A stretch of 64,000 nucleotides of DNA from Acidobacteriota bacterium. GTDB taxonomy: Bacteria > Acidobacteriota > Terriglobia > Acidiferrales > UBA7541. The first letter of the stretch is position 1, and every line of letters begins with the position of its first letter. The notes under the pieces are model-generated. The model ran no database searches. It saw only the letters and a program-made list of their open reading frames with translations, and was not told the origin of the DNA. Shown here piece by piece: positions 1-7,783 of the stretch. The stretch covers positions 60,220-124,219 of the forward strand of contig JABCZJ010000018.1 of the NCBI GenBank assembly GCA_013289715.1, given 5' to 3'. The position numbers and the translations under genes were made by a program.

Positions 1-1329
1 CAAACGGAACCCTTCGTGCGTGATCGACGATCGGGCAGCCTCGATTGTCGCGAGCGATTTTCTGAAGCTTGCATCTGCGTACGCGGGGCGGCCCTGGGCC
101 GAGTACGTGACTGCAAGGCCGACCTCAGACTGCGATCGTAAGTAACTGTCTGCGGATTGATCTGCGATCAACCGACGGAAATCAGACTCCGCGAGCGCAA
201 AATTCTTATCGTCGTACGCGATGTACCCGTCGGTAATTAGCGAGTACAGCTGGGATGTGTGATCTCCCCCAGCGCGCGCCAGGACAACCGCTTCCCGATT
301 GTATTCCTTAGCTTCGCTGCTCTTTCCCTCATGGCGGTTCGCGTTCGCAAGGCTGTACAAACAGACTGCAGCCGCGGCTTTATTGTCCATTTGCGTTGCC
401 AACCGCAAAGCCTCCTTGTAATCGTGTTCGGCCGCAGAATAAGATCGCTGGGCGATCTCCACCGCGCCAATATTCTGCGTCCAAGTCATCTCGTCTTTGG
501 TTCCGCTCAAGCGGTGCGCAGCCTCTTTTGCCTGCTGCAGAAGTAACAGCGCGTTGTCCAGATCCCCCATCTTGTAATAATTCCATCCCTCGTTTCCCAG
601 CACTTTCTCAATCGCGATTCGGGCGCTGAGAGATCGGCCCAGGTTTAATGCCTCGGTGTCCCAGTCGATCGATTTATCGTAGTGTTCTTCCTCCATAGAT
701 ACCCATCCAAGGCTGCCCAGCGACTTCAACGTCAGGAACGCCTGTTTGTTTGCTCGTGCGAATCTGAGGGACTGCAGGTAGGCATTTTCTGCGGCAGTTA
801 AATCTCCGCGCGCAAAGAATAGGTTTCCACGGGCTAGCAGAAGCTCGCCCATGAGGTCGGGTTGGAACAGTCTTGAGAGCCGCTCGGCCTCGCCGAAATG
901 CTGTTCGGCTTCGTCAAATTTCTGTAGCGAACATTCCGCAAGCCCCAGAATGATTTCCCGTCGAACAGCTATATCTGACGTGCCGAGTTCAGGAGCATAT
1001 TGCGTTTGAATGAGCTGAACCGCGTCCGCACTCAGACCGCGCCAGACTAAGACTTCGGCCTCGAGCACGCGGAAACGCCAAGCCCATTCCGGGCTGCGCT
1101 CCGAAAGCTGCTTGTAAGCCGCGTCGGATTCCTGAGACGCGGCGATTAGATCACCTTGCTGGAACTTAGCTTCGGCCTCCCTGTAGGAAGCCTCTTGCTG
1201 CGACAATTTGGGATGGCGTTGGCAACTCGACACCCCGGAGAGCGCACTCAACAAAAACAAACTGATTACGGGAATCCAGCGCCGCCGCCCCCACCGCCCG
1301 GACCGCTTACTATCATGGTGGTCGGGCAT
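1..1329 (-). CDS. TPR-repeat lipoprotein, probable N-terminal part of a TPR-CHAT protein (partial, cut by left edge)
   Basis: The minus frame is open from an ATG at 1329 to base 1 (443 codons, no stop). Residues 8-17 are Arg/Lys-rich, residues 19-35 are hydrophobic, and a lipobox-like VSSC ends at Cys36, so a lipid-anchored, exported protein is likely. The rest is tandem 34-residue helical repeats of TPR character, for example FDEAEQHFGEAERLS and GDLTAAENAYLQSLRFA. The last visible residues (RKSLATIEAARSSITHEGFR) resemble the linker that precedes CHAT (caspase-like) peptidase domains in TPR-CHAT proteins; that match is from memory and the CHAT domain lies outside the window. The start overlaps the 3' end of the upstream gene by 64 bases, in another frame. 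It is the last gene of a sigma/anti-sigma operon, so it may be the output or a sensor of that system. TPR lipoprotein is well supported; CHAT is an inference. Confidence 0.75.
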   Translation of the reverse strand, partial: MPDHHDSKRSGRWGRRRWIPVISLFLLSALSGVSSCQRHPKLSQQEASYREAEAKFQQGDLIAASQESDAAYKQLSERSPEWAWRFRVLEAEVLVWRGLSADAVQLIQTQYAPELGTSDIAVRREIILGLAECSLQKFDEAEQHFGEAERLSRLFQPDLMGELLLARGNLFFARGDLTAAENAYLQSLRFARANKQAFLTLKSLGSLGWVSMEEEHYDKSIDWDTEALNLGRSLSARIAIEKVLGNEGWNYYKMGDLDNALLLLQQAKEAAHRLSGTKDEMTWTQNIGAVEIAQRSYSAAEHDYKEALRLATQMDNKAAAAVCLYSLANANRHEGKSSEAKEYNREAVVLARAGGDHTSQLYSLITDGYIAYDDKNFALAESDFRRLIADQSADSYLRSQSEVGLAVTYSAQGRPAYADASFRKSLATIEAARSSITHEGFRL

Positions 1330-2093
1330 CCCAAGTCCAACCGAAGCATGGTAACTTCGCGCTCGTTCTTCTTCAGGATCACTTCGCCAAGATAAATCTT
1401 GCCGAATTGCGGCACCACGATGACGTTTCCGTAGACGCGCAGTTCCGGGCAGGGCGTCTTGATGTCTTTTACCAACGAACAAAGTACGATCCCCTTCGAC
1501 TCCGGGAACTTATCTCCCGCGAACCAGTTATACCGTTCGCGCAGGAATTCCGGTACCTCGAACTTAGGCTTGCCCCACAGGAACAGAGCCTGCATGGCTT
1601 CCCGGACCTGTTGGTTCCCCTCGTAGGCATCCTTGAAAGAGGTGAACGTGCCGAACCGGTTGAATAAATTGTTGTCGAGTTCCGCGTGAATCGGGCAACC
1701 CGCAATTCGCAGATTCTCGAAGTGGCTGCCGATGGGTGTAATCGTCGGTTCCGGGTCATCGAGGCGCTGCTTGGAGGCGACGTGCGCGACGATGCGATCC
1801 GCCGTAACCATGTCGAGGATGTTTAGGCCCTCGATCGTAGCAGACGCCAGCGTGTTGTAAGTTCCGTCTTCTTCATCCAGGCTCCCAGAAACCATGGTGT
1901 GGGCCGCCCGGTACGAGATCGTTTCGTTTAGCCGGTAATTCTCCGCGCGCGACACTTCGAAGCCGCCGGTCGTCGGCAGCGACGCGCCCGCGTGTACGTC
2001 CAGGACATGCTGGAACGGCCGATCAATTCTCCCTCCCAAGCCGTAACCGTGCGCGTTATAGAGATATATCTTCTTGATGGGGTCCGTTGCCAT
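1266..2093 (-). CDS. Hypothetical protein in sigma/anti-sigma/TPR operon
   Basis: This is a 275-residue protein with no recognised catalytic motif, signal peptide or membrane segment. It starts at an ATG preceded by GGAGGG. Visible features are an N-terminal Gly-rich segment (YNAHGYGLGGRI), many beta-type stretches, and a very Gly-rich tail ending GGGGGGAGFP. It lies between the anti-sigma gene and the TPR lipoprotein gene, and its 3' end overlaps the latter by 64 bases, so co-transcription is almost certain. Being cytoplasmic and next to a probable CHAT-type peptidase, it could be a substrate or structural partner, but nothing in the sequence proves this. Function unknown. Confidence 0.8.
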   Translation of the reverse strand: MATDPIKKIYLYNAHGYGLGGRIDRPFQHVLDVHAGASLPTTGGFEVSRAENYRLNETISYRAAHTMVSGSLDEEDGTYNTLASATIEGLNILDMVTADRIVAHVASKQRLDDPEPTITPIGSHFENLRIAGCPIHAELDNNLFNRFGTFTSFKDAYEGNQQVREAMQALFLWGKPKFEVPEFLRERYNWFAGDKFPESKGIVLCSLVKDIKTPCPELRVYGNVIVVPQFGKIYLGEVILKKNEREVTMLRLDLGCPTTMIVSGPGGGGGGAGFP

Positions 2094-2125
2094 CGGATTT
2101 GCCCTCCTGCATCAGTGTTGGATTA

Positions 2126-2857
2126 TTACTTCGAAACTGCGAGTGTGAATGGGTAGCGTACTACTTCGGTCCCACCGCTGACCGCGCTGTCCTGCGTCCC
2201 GAGGCCACGTACAACCAGCATATGCTTTCCAGTTCCCAAACTTGAAGAAGGAATCAGAAGCTGCACGGCATTCTTAGCCTGTTCGCCGGAAATGTTCAAG
2301 GCAAATTCCGCCTTGCCCGCAGAGTCCTCGAACACGCAGCTATACGAGGAGTAATGTCCATCCGGAGGAATATCAAAATACAAACTAAAAGGTTGCCCTG
2401 GCGCAACGGACACCGTCAACGGTTCCCCGCCACGCGAATCCGCCGTGATTAGTGAAAATGACGCCAGCGTTTGCGGCGCGGCAAACGCGAGCGCGCCAAC
2501 AGGCCGCGTGCCGGTGCCCTGCAAACGCGGAATCACCAAAAAAGTTTGATACGCCACCAACAGCAACAGCGCGGCAAACACCGGCACCGCAAAGCTCGGC
2601 CGCAAGAACGCGCCAAACCAACCACTCGCAGCCGGCCGCTGCGGCAGAGCCACCGGCAGACGGACGGGCGGCATAGTGGGCTCGGATCCCATAGCCGCCC
2701 GGCTATTCTCAACGAACGCCGCCGCCAGGTTCAACTCTTCCGCACATTCTACGCAGCCGAAGAAGTGTTCCTCGTATTGTTCGCGGAGGTCCCTCGGCAG
2801 TTCCCCGAGTACGTACCGCTCAGCGGCTTTCAATTGGATAGCTTGTGTGTGTTCCAT
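2126..2857 (-). CDS. Anti-sigma factor with zinc-finger motif and one transmembrane helix
   Basis: The N-terminal 50 residues carry the ZAS-type anti-sigma signature His-x3-Cys-x2-Cys (EEHFFGCVECAEEL). A single membrane helix follows around residues 90-115 (VPVFAALLLLVAYQTFLVI), then a beta-rich extracytoplasmic domain of about 130 residues. Such proteins hold their cognate ECF sigma factor at the membrane until a signal releases it. The ATG at 2857 is chosen because AGGACGG lies 6-8 bases upstream; a longer TTG-started form to 2893 has no ribosome-binding site. The sigma gene ends 54 bases upstream and this gene is 32 bases before the next, forming an operon. The signal sensed by the outer domain is not evident. 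Confidence 0.85.
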   Translation of the reverse strand: MEHTQAIQLKAAERYVLGELPRDLREQYEEHFFGCVECAEELNLAAAFVENSRAAMGSEPTMPPVRLPVALPQRPAASGWFGAFLRPSFAVPVFAALLLLVAYQTFLVIPRLQGTGTRPVGALAFAAPQTLASFSLITADSRGGEPLTVSVAPGQPFSLYFDIPPDGHYSSYSCVFEDSAGKAEFALNISGEQAKNAVQLLIPSSSLGTGKHMLVVRGLGTQDSAVSGGTEVVRYPFTLAVSK

Positions 2858-2911
2858 GTATTCCGTCCTACTGGTAGTGACGGCAGACCCCAAATCGTTT
2901 CATCCCGTTCC

Positions 2912-3493
2912 CTATTGTTTCGCGGGACGCGCCCCCTCCGCTCCACTCTTCTCATAGAAAACGCGGAAGTTGTGCTTCGCGCGATGCAGCAACACCCTCA
3001 GATAGTCGCGATCGACGCCAAATTCCCTGCAAATCTGGTCTTTCTCCTTTTCTTCCAGGAAGACAGCGCGCAGTAATTGCCGGTCCCGTTCGGGAAGCTG
3101 GTCAAGTACCTTCCTTACCTGCTCCCGGGTCTCCTTGCTCACCAGCAACCCGTCCAAATCGATTACGTGATCAATAGGCTCGGGCGTATCGTCATCCAGC
3201 TGCATGCCATGATCCGATGACCGGTAAAATTCCTGCAACACATTGTTACAAACAGAGTTAACGAACGCCCCAAGCCTCTCCGGCTGCCGGATTCCCGTTT
3301 CAGAGCTCATCGCCTTGAATACCCTCAAAAAAGTCTCCTGCGCGATGTCCTCTACAGCCTGCGAACCCCGCAGTCGCGATCTTAATTTGATTACCAGCAG
3401 TTTGCGAAAGTAGGCGACGAAGTGCTGCTCCGTCGGGAAATCCCGTTCCCGGAGACGTTTAAGGTAGGCCTCGTCAAAGGAGAAAAATTCCAC
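2912..3493 (-). CDS. ECF-family RNA polymerase sigma factor
   Basis: A 193-residue sigma-70-family protein of ECF size. Region 2 is seen around residues 20-85 (AVEDIAQETFLRVFKAM is the classical region 2.2/2.3 pattern), and region 4 around residues 120-180 (LPERDRQLLRAVFLEEKEK, then an HTH with GVDRDYLRVLLHRAKHNFR). Regions 1 and 3 are absent, as usual for ECF factors. It starts at GTG 3493 behind a G-rich ribosome-binding stretch. It is the first gene of the minus-strand cassette and should be controlled by the membrane anti-sigma factor encoded next. Its likely target includes its own promoter in the 3494-3700 interval, but I could not pick a clear ECF -35 (AAC) motif. Confidence 0.9.
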   Translation of the reverse strand: MEFFSFDEAYLKRLRERDFPTEQHFVAYFRKLLVIKLRSRLRGSQAVEDIAQETFLRVFKAMSSETGIRQPERLGAFVNSVCNNVLQEFYRSSDHGMQLDDDTPEPIDHVIDLDGLLVSKETREQVRKVLDQLPERDRQLLRAVFLEEKEKDQICREFGVDRDYLRVLLHRAKHNFRVFYEKSGAEGARPAKQ

Positions 3494-3730
3494 ACGCCCC
3501 CCGAAGGGTAGCGAGTATATCCCGCCGCAGACGAGCAGCGCAATCGAACCCCTGCCCAGAACTACTGGAGCTAAGAACCGCCGCCATCGTCTTTCTTGCT
3601 CAATTTACTTGCGTTGCGGCCGCGACAAAATATTTCGTGCGCAAGTGAAACGATTCATCGCGCGAGCGCACTACCTATGCGTACTTGTACTGAGATTGGA
3701 TTGGTGAATCAGATGGCCCAATCCATGCGA

Positions 3731-3840
3731 TGGCGAAAGCCGATGTCCCATCCCCCGGGCGCGCCCCGGCCCTGACGGTCAGGGAACCCCACCGGGGTGC
3801 GCCTCCCCCCATCTGCGCCCGTGCGAATACGGGCGGAAGC
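3731..3840 (+). ncRNA. Strongly structured 5' leader, candidate riboswitch or cis-regulatory RNA
   Basis: Three hairpins precede the ATG at 3855. A GAAA-tetraloop hairpin is at about 3731-3742 (GGCGAAAGCC). A 12-bp helix pairs 3758-3769 with 3792-3803 without mismatch and encloses a 6-bp hairpin (3770-3775 with 3779-3784) plus the single-stranded AACCCCA. A third hairpin pairs 3817-3822 with 3829-3834 just before the Shine-Dalgarno-like GGAAGCGAGG. The one G-U pair (3763-3798) would be a C-A mismatch on the other strand, so the plus-strand RNA is the structured one. The segment around GGGTGCGCCTCCC reminds me of the nhaA-I (Li+/Na+) riboswitch motif, but this is an unverified recollection. 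No intrinsic terminator is seen, so control would be at translation initiation. Confidence 0.5.
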
Positions 3841-3854
3841 GAGGATTTTTTGAA

Positions 3855-4313
3855 ATGAGTTCACATGCGTATTTGGAATTGGACGCGCCGGCGAAAGGTG
3901 TTGGCAACCTTGACCCTCGTCTCGCGCGTCTGTTCTTGGGATCTAGTCACGATAGGGAGACCGCAAACTTGAACGCACGGGCCGTCGAGTTCGTTGCCAA
4001 GCCAGGAAGAGAACAGCATCTGCGAGATTGCATGCGCCGCGAGGTCGCCGAACTCCTAAAGCGGCAATCCGGCTTCGCAGGCATCTTCGTGCTGACGTCG
4101 CACAAAGAGCCACGCCTGATTCGCGTCCTCAGCCTGTGGGACACCGCGCCGCAGGCGACGGAAAATCATTGGGAGGATTCAGCGGCGGTGCGCAAACTCG
4201 TTGCCGCGCTGATTGATGTCCGTGTGAAGGTTCACACCTACGAAGCGGAACTGCCTGAGTCCGCTGAGACGACTCCACGCACCAGGGAGCTGTCCGATGC
4301 ACGCATGTGCTGA
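3855..4313 (+). CDS. Small ABM-type dimeric alpha/beta-barrel protein
   Basis: A 152-residue protein. Residues about 45-135 follow the antibiotic-biosynthesis-monooxygenase (ABM) fold: a beta strand VEFVAKPGREQHL, a helix with DCMRREVAELLKRQ, then GFAGIFVLTS, RLIRVLSLWDT and a final helix/strand. This fold binds small aromatic or haem-like ligands or protects from reactive species; no catalytic set is conserved enough to name a substrate. It has no signal peptide, so it is cytoplasmic. It is the gene directly behind the structured RNA leader and is probably regulated by it. The next ORF follows closely. Confidence 0.7.
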   Translation: MSSHAYLELDAPAKGVGNLDPRLARLFLGSSHDRETANLNARAVEFVAKPGREQHLRDCMRREVAELLKRQSGFAGIFVLTSHKEPRLIRVLSLWDTAPQATENHWEDSAAVRKLVAALIDVRVKVHTYEAELPESAETTPRTRELSDARMC

Positions 4314-4387
4314 CAAGAAACGGAAACGCCGAATGGTTCAACCGCGTGTGTGGCATCACCCACGCGCAATTCGAGGCCTTGGGACCC

Positions 4388-4816
4388 ATGAACTTGATGA
4401 ACGAAGATACGCAGCAATTCCCGGATGAAAAACAAACTTCTGAGTCGCAACAAGATCAGCCGTCGTTAGCGCAGAAACTCGCCCGCTGTGACACGGGAAA
4501 TTGCGGGCGCCCGGCGATGTCCTCGCTCGAACTGAAACAATTATGCGTGGATCATTTCATCGCGCGCTGTTACGAACGTTTGAACGAATGCAACGCGAAC
4601 CGTTTCAGCGATCCCGGCGAAGCCGCTTCCGTTTCGATCGACCGCTTCCTGCATTCCTGCGCCCAGCAAGCCGCCGGCCTGGTTCATCCCATGCGCGGCC
4701 TGGACAATTTGGAAAGGGCCCGCCTGTTCGACATTCTCCTCTGGGCCTCCGAACTCGCTGCCAAAAGAGGCATCGCGTGCCCGGCCAGAAAGTCAGCTCA
4801 ATCCAGCGGCTCATAG
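4388..4816 (+). CDS. Hypothetical protein
   Basis: A 142-residue protein if begun at ATG 4388; the frame extends upstream to a GTG at 4307 that would overlap the preceding gene, and neither start has a strong ribosome-binding site. The N-terminal 45 residues are polar and probably disordered. The remainder is helical and Cys-containing (LARCDTGNCGRP, LKQLCVDHFIARCYERLNEC), ending in a helix around ARLFDILLWASELAA. I do not recognise the family. Position suggests co-transcription with the ABM-type gene. Confidence 0.55.
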   Translation: MNLMNEDTQQFPDEKQTSESQQDQPSLAQKLARCDTGNCGRPAMSSLELKQLCVDHFIARCYERLNECNANRFSDPGEAASVSIDRFLHSCAQQAAGLVHPMRGLDNLERARLFDILLWASELAAKRGIACPARKSAQSSGS

Positions 4817-5153
4817 CATGCGCTGCACCGATATCGCGCGCCACGGTACCTCGCCGCCTGACCGCGAAGGACTGCTAGCAGCAGCGGCGAATTCAAGAGG
4901 GCCCCAAACCCTGAAAATTCTTGCTTCGTCTTGATTGGAATGATGCGGATCTTCGTTTACACCTCCTCGGTACATGCGCGCCTCGGATGATGTAGAATCT
5001 GCTGCGCTGCGAACGACCTGCACGCGCGGAAGACTGCGTGATTTCCAGCAGAAGCGTGCACGGCGAATGATCCTGCGCGGAATCGATACAGTGTCGAGTT
5101 CCAGGTGCGGCTGAATCGCCGTTGCCAGCTGCAAGCGAATCGGGAGGAATCCA
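4817..5153. other. Intergenic region before the L,D-transpeptidase gene
   Basis: No gene is supported here; the minus-strand frames are low-quality shadows. An extended -10 type element TGTAGAAT at 4991-4998 could start a transcript with an approximately 150-base leader for the downstream gene, but no good -35 is seen. The end holds a clear ribosome-binding site (GGGAGGA at 5142-5148) that fixes the GTG start at 5154. Confidence 0.4.
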
Positions 5154-6899
5154 GTGAAATCACGTCGCGTCTCCGCGGGTTTGCTGTTTACGCTGCCCCT
5201 CGTCGCAATCGCTCTGCTCTACGGTCACAAGATCGTAGCAACCGCACACGCGCGCACGCAGTCGCCAACTTCCGCACAATCCGCCCTAGCGCCGCCCCAA
5301 CAGCTCAGCCCCGAAGGCCAAGCCGCGTTGCGCGCCGCAATCGATTCCGGCAATCTTGCGCAACTGCGCTGGCCCGATTTCAGCGACTATCGCAAGCTCG
5401 TAGCCGAATTCTACGACTCGTACGGTAATTCGCTGCCCTGGGTCCGCGGCATGCAACTCAGCGCACAGGCGCAACAGGCGATCGCTGTCCTGCTGCAAGC
5501 CGACCAGGAGGGATTGTCGGCCGAGGATTACGATGGCTCGCGTTGGGCAGACCGTCTCGCGAAACTCAAACCCACTGCGTCACAACCTTCCGAAGCGGAC
5601 GCACTGCAATTCGACGTCGCGCTCACCGTCTGCGTCATGAGATACATCTCGGACCTCCACATCGGAAAGGTGAATCCCAAGCACTTTGATTTTGGTTTCG
5701 ACATCCGGTCCAAGAAATACGATTTGCCGCAGTTCGTGAAAGCAGACGTGGTGGACGCGCCGAATGTTGCCGCGGCCCTGGCTCAAGTCGAGCCACCCTA
5801 CCCAGGCTACCAGCGCACGATCCAGGCGCTGCACACCTATTTGGCTTACGCGAAGGAATACAACGGGCCGCAACTTCCCGCCATTCAGAAAACGATCGCC
5901 CCGGGAGATTCCTATGCCGGCGTGCCGCAGCTGATCGCCTTGCTCCGCGTGGTCGGCGATCTACCGGCTGATGCCAGCGCGCCAGCCGACAGCGCCGTGT
6001 ATCAGGGTCCGCTGGTCGACGCGGTGAAACACTTTCAGGCCCGGTTCGGCCGCACCGCAGATGGACGAATCACCGCACAGACGCTGGCCGATTTAAATGT
6101 GCCGCTCAGCACTCGCATACGCCAGATGCAGCTAACTCTCGAACGCTGGCGCTGGCTACCGCTCGGCCTGCACGCCGCGCCGGTCGTCGCAAACATTCCG
6201 GAATTTCGCCTGCGCGCCTACGATGAAAACTTCAAGGTCGCTCTCACCATGAACGTGGTCGTCGGCAAAGCGTATGACCACAACACGCCGGTGTTTGAGG
6301 ACAGCATGCAGTACGTGATATTCCGGCCCTATTGGAACGTTCCATATTCCATCGCCAAATCCGAATACCTTCCCAAGGTCGCGCGCGATCCGAACTATCT
6401 CTCCGCGAAGGGATTTGAAGTCGTCAACAGCAAGCAGGAGGTCGTCGCGTCCGGGCCTGTAACTGGCGATGTGCTGCAGCAGCTCCGCTCCGGAAAACTT
6501 TTTATCCGGCAAGCGCCCGGACCGAAGAATGCCCTGGGACTTGTGAAATTCATTTTTCCGAATGACTACAGCGTCTACATGCACGATACGCCCGCGCAGG
6601 AATTCTTCGCAAAGAGTCGGCGGGATTTCAGTCACGGCTGCATTCGCCTCGAAAAGCCCGCCGATCTGGCCGTCTGGGTGCTTCGCGATAATCCAGGATG
6701 GAACGCCGATCGCGTCCGCGCGGCGTTGAATGGAAGCCCCAACCAGCAAGTAAACCTGACGCGTCCGATTCCCGTGTTGATCGTCTACGCCACCGTAATC
6801 GTCACCGAGGATGGCACCGTACATTTTTACGATGACATCTATGGGCACGACGCCGCGCTAGAAAAAGTTCTCGCCAAGGGTTACCCGTATCCCGGTTAG
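5154..6899 (+). CDS. Murein L,D-transpeptidase, YcbB/LdtD type
   Basis: A 581-residue exported enzyme. Residues 1-30 are a signal peptide/membrane anchor (GLLFTLPLVAIALLYG). A scaffold domain follows at about residues 50-240, a peptidoglycan-binding domain at about 255-325 (AVKHFQARFGRTADGRIT), and the YkuD catalytic domain at about 345-560. The active-site pattern is present: a His in YMHDTPAQ and then SHGCIRLEKP with nucleophile Cys496. This family makes 3-3 crosslinks between tetrapeptide stems in the periplasm. Length and domain order match E. coli YcbB/LdtD. GTG start with GGGAGGA six bases upstream. It converges on an M15-type endopeptidase gene and their stop codons overlap. Confidence 0.9.
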   Translation: MKSRRVSAGLLFTLPLVAIALLYGHKIVATAHARTQSPTSAQSALAPPQQLSPEGQAALRAAIDSGNLAQLRWPDFSDYRKLVAEFYDSYGNSLPWVRGMQLSAQAQQAIAVLLQADQEGLSAEDYDGSRWADRLAKLKPTASQPSEADALQFDVALTVCVMRYISDLHIGKVNPKHFDFGFDIRSKKYDLPQFVKADVVDAPNVAAALAQVEPPYPGYQRTIQALHTYLAYAKEYNGPQLPAIQKTIAPGDSYAGVPQLIALLRVVGDLPADASAPADSAVYQGPLVDAVKHFQARFGRTADGRITAQTLADLNVPLSTRIRQMQLTLERWRWLPLGLHAAPVVANIPEFRLRAYDENFKVALTMNVVVGKAYDHNTPVFEDSMQYVIFRPYWNVPYSIAKSEYLPKVARDPNYLSAKGFEVVNSKQEVVASGPVTGDVLQQLRSGKLFIRQAPGPKNALGLVKFIFPNDYSVYMHDTPAQEFFAKSRRDFSHGCIRLEKPADLAVWVLRDNPGWNADRVRAALNGSPNQQVNLTRPIPVLIVYATVIVTEDGTVHFYDDIYGHDAALEKVLAKGYPYPG

Positions 6900-7492
6900 T
6901 TGCCGGTGATCAGGCGCGCAGGACAATCGAAGCACCACTGACGTACCCGGCCGGTATCTACGTGGATGAAATCAGAATTCGGGTAGTAGCCCACGCCGCC
7001 GCGACGCAGTGCCAGCGCCGCCCGCCGCAAAGTCAGCGTGTCAACTCCCGGCATGCGCAGGTCAATCGCTTCCGCCTGAATGTGTAGGCTGTTCTTCGCG
7101 ACTCCAGTGGTGTGAGCGCGCAGCGATTCGTTCGTGGAAGGAGTGCGGTAGCCGCACACGATATCGATCTCGCCATGGGGATGCCCCACGGACGCCGTGA
7201 GATCCGCCAGAATGTCGTACAAGCGCGGATCGAAATGCCGAACGTCGCCCGTATTATGGTCGCGTAAGAAATAATCCAGCCTGGCGAGCGCCCCGGGAAT
7301 GTATTCTTCCCCGCGCCGGAACACAATTTCCAGCCGTTCGCCCGTGTGCGTGTTGTAGAGCCGCAGCACGTGTTCTTGCCCTTGCTCTGAGGTTTCGACC
7401 CGCTCCTGCCCACGCGCTCCGCCCGGCACGACCAAGCTTAGGGTCGCAACCGCCAGCAACAAACTCCGTACTATCTTGCCAAATGGCCGCAT
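6896..7492 (-). CDS. Periplasmic DUF882/peptidase M15-type murein endopeptidase (YcbK/MepK-like)
   Basis: A 198-residue protein with an N-terminal signal peptide (SLLLAVATLSLVVPGGARG). The zinc-ligand and catalytic motifs of the M15/DUF882 family are visible: GYRTPSTNE, then SLHIQAEAIDLRM (His and Asp ligands) and FIHVDTGRVRQW (third ligand). Homologues such as E. coli YcbK/MepK cleave 3-3 crosslinks. The ATG at 7492 is preferred over the one at 7507 because GAGGGAAG precedes it. Its stop overlaps by four bases the stop of the convergent L,D-transpeptidase gene, so maker and cutter of the same bond are neighbours, as in E. coli ycbB-ycbK, although here they face each other. Confidence 0.85.
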   Translation of the reverse strand: MRPFGKIVRSLLLAVATLSLVVPGGARGQERVETSEQGQEHVLRLYNTHTGERLEIVFRRGEEYIPGALARLDYFLRDHNTGDVRHFDPRLYDILADLTASVGHPHGEIDIVCGYRTPSTNESLRAHTTGVAKNSLHIQAEAIDLRMPGVDTLTLRRAALALRRGGVGYYPNSDFIHVDTGRVRQWCFDCPARLITGN

Positions 7493-7783
7493 CTCTTCCC
7501 TCTGCATCTAATTTTAACATAAGCAAGCACCACGCCCGGTCGGACCGGCTCAAAAAGTCAAGGGTATTGCGCGATCCAGTGAACTTACGGCATCGCTGGC
7601 GCAGCAGGAGCGAATTCCATAACGTCCCTTGGCATCGAAGATGGCTCCGCAGCGTTTAGTCCGCCGCTCGCCCCGCCGCGCGCAAGCACAATCGCTGCAA
7701 TCTCTGCGCCAGCCGTCCTCGATTCACGCGCTTCTCGCTGGTCGGTGCATGATCCACCACGCTGTGCCGCATCGGCGCCAATT

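Noticed and set aside
1280..1320. G-rich tract on the minus strand as a regulatory G-quadruplex
   Set aside because: It lies in the coding overlap for a poly-Gly tail and an Arg-rich start, so coding explains it.
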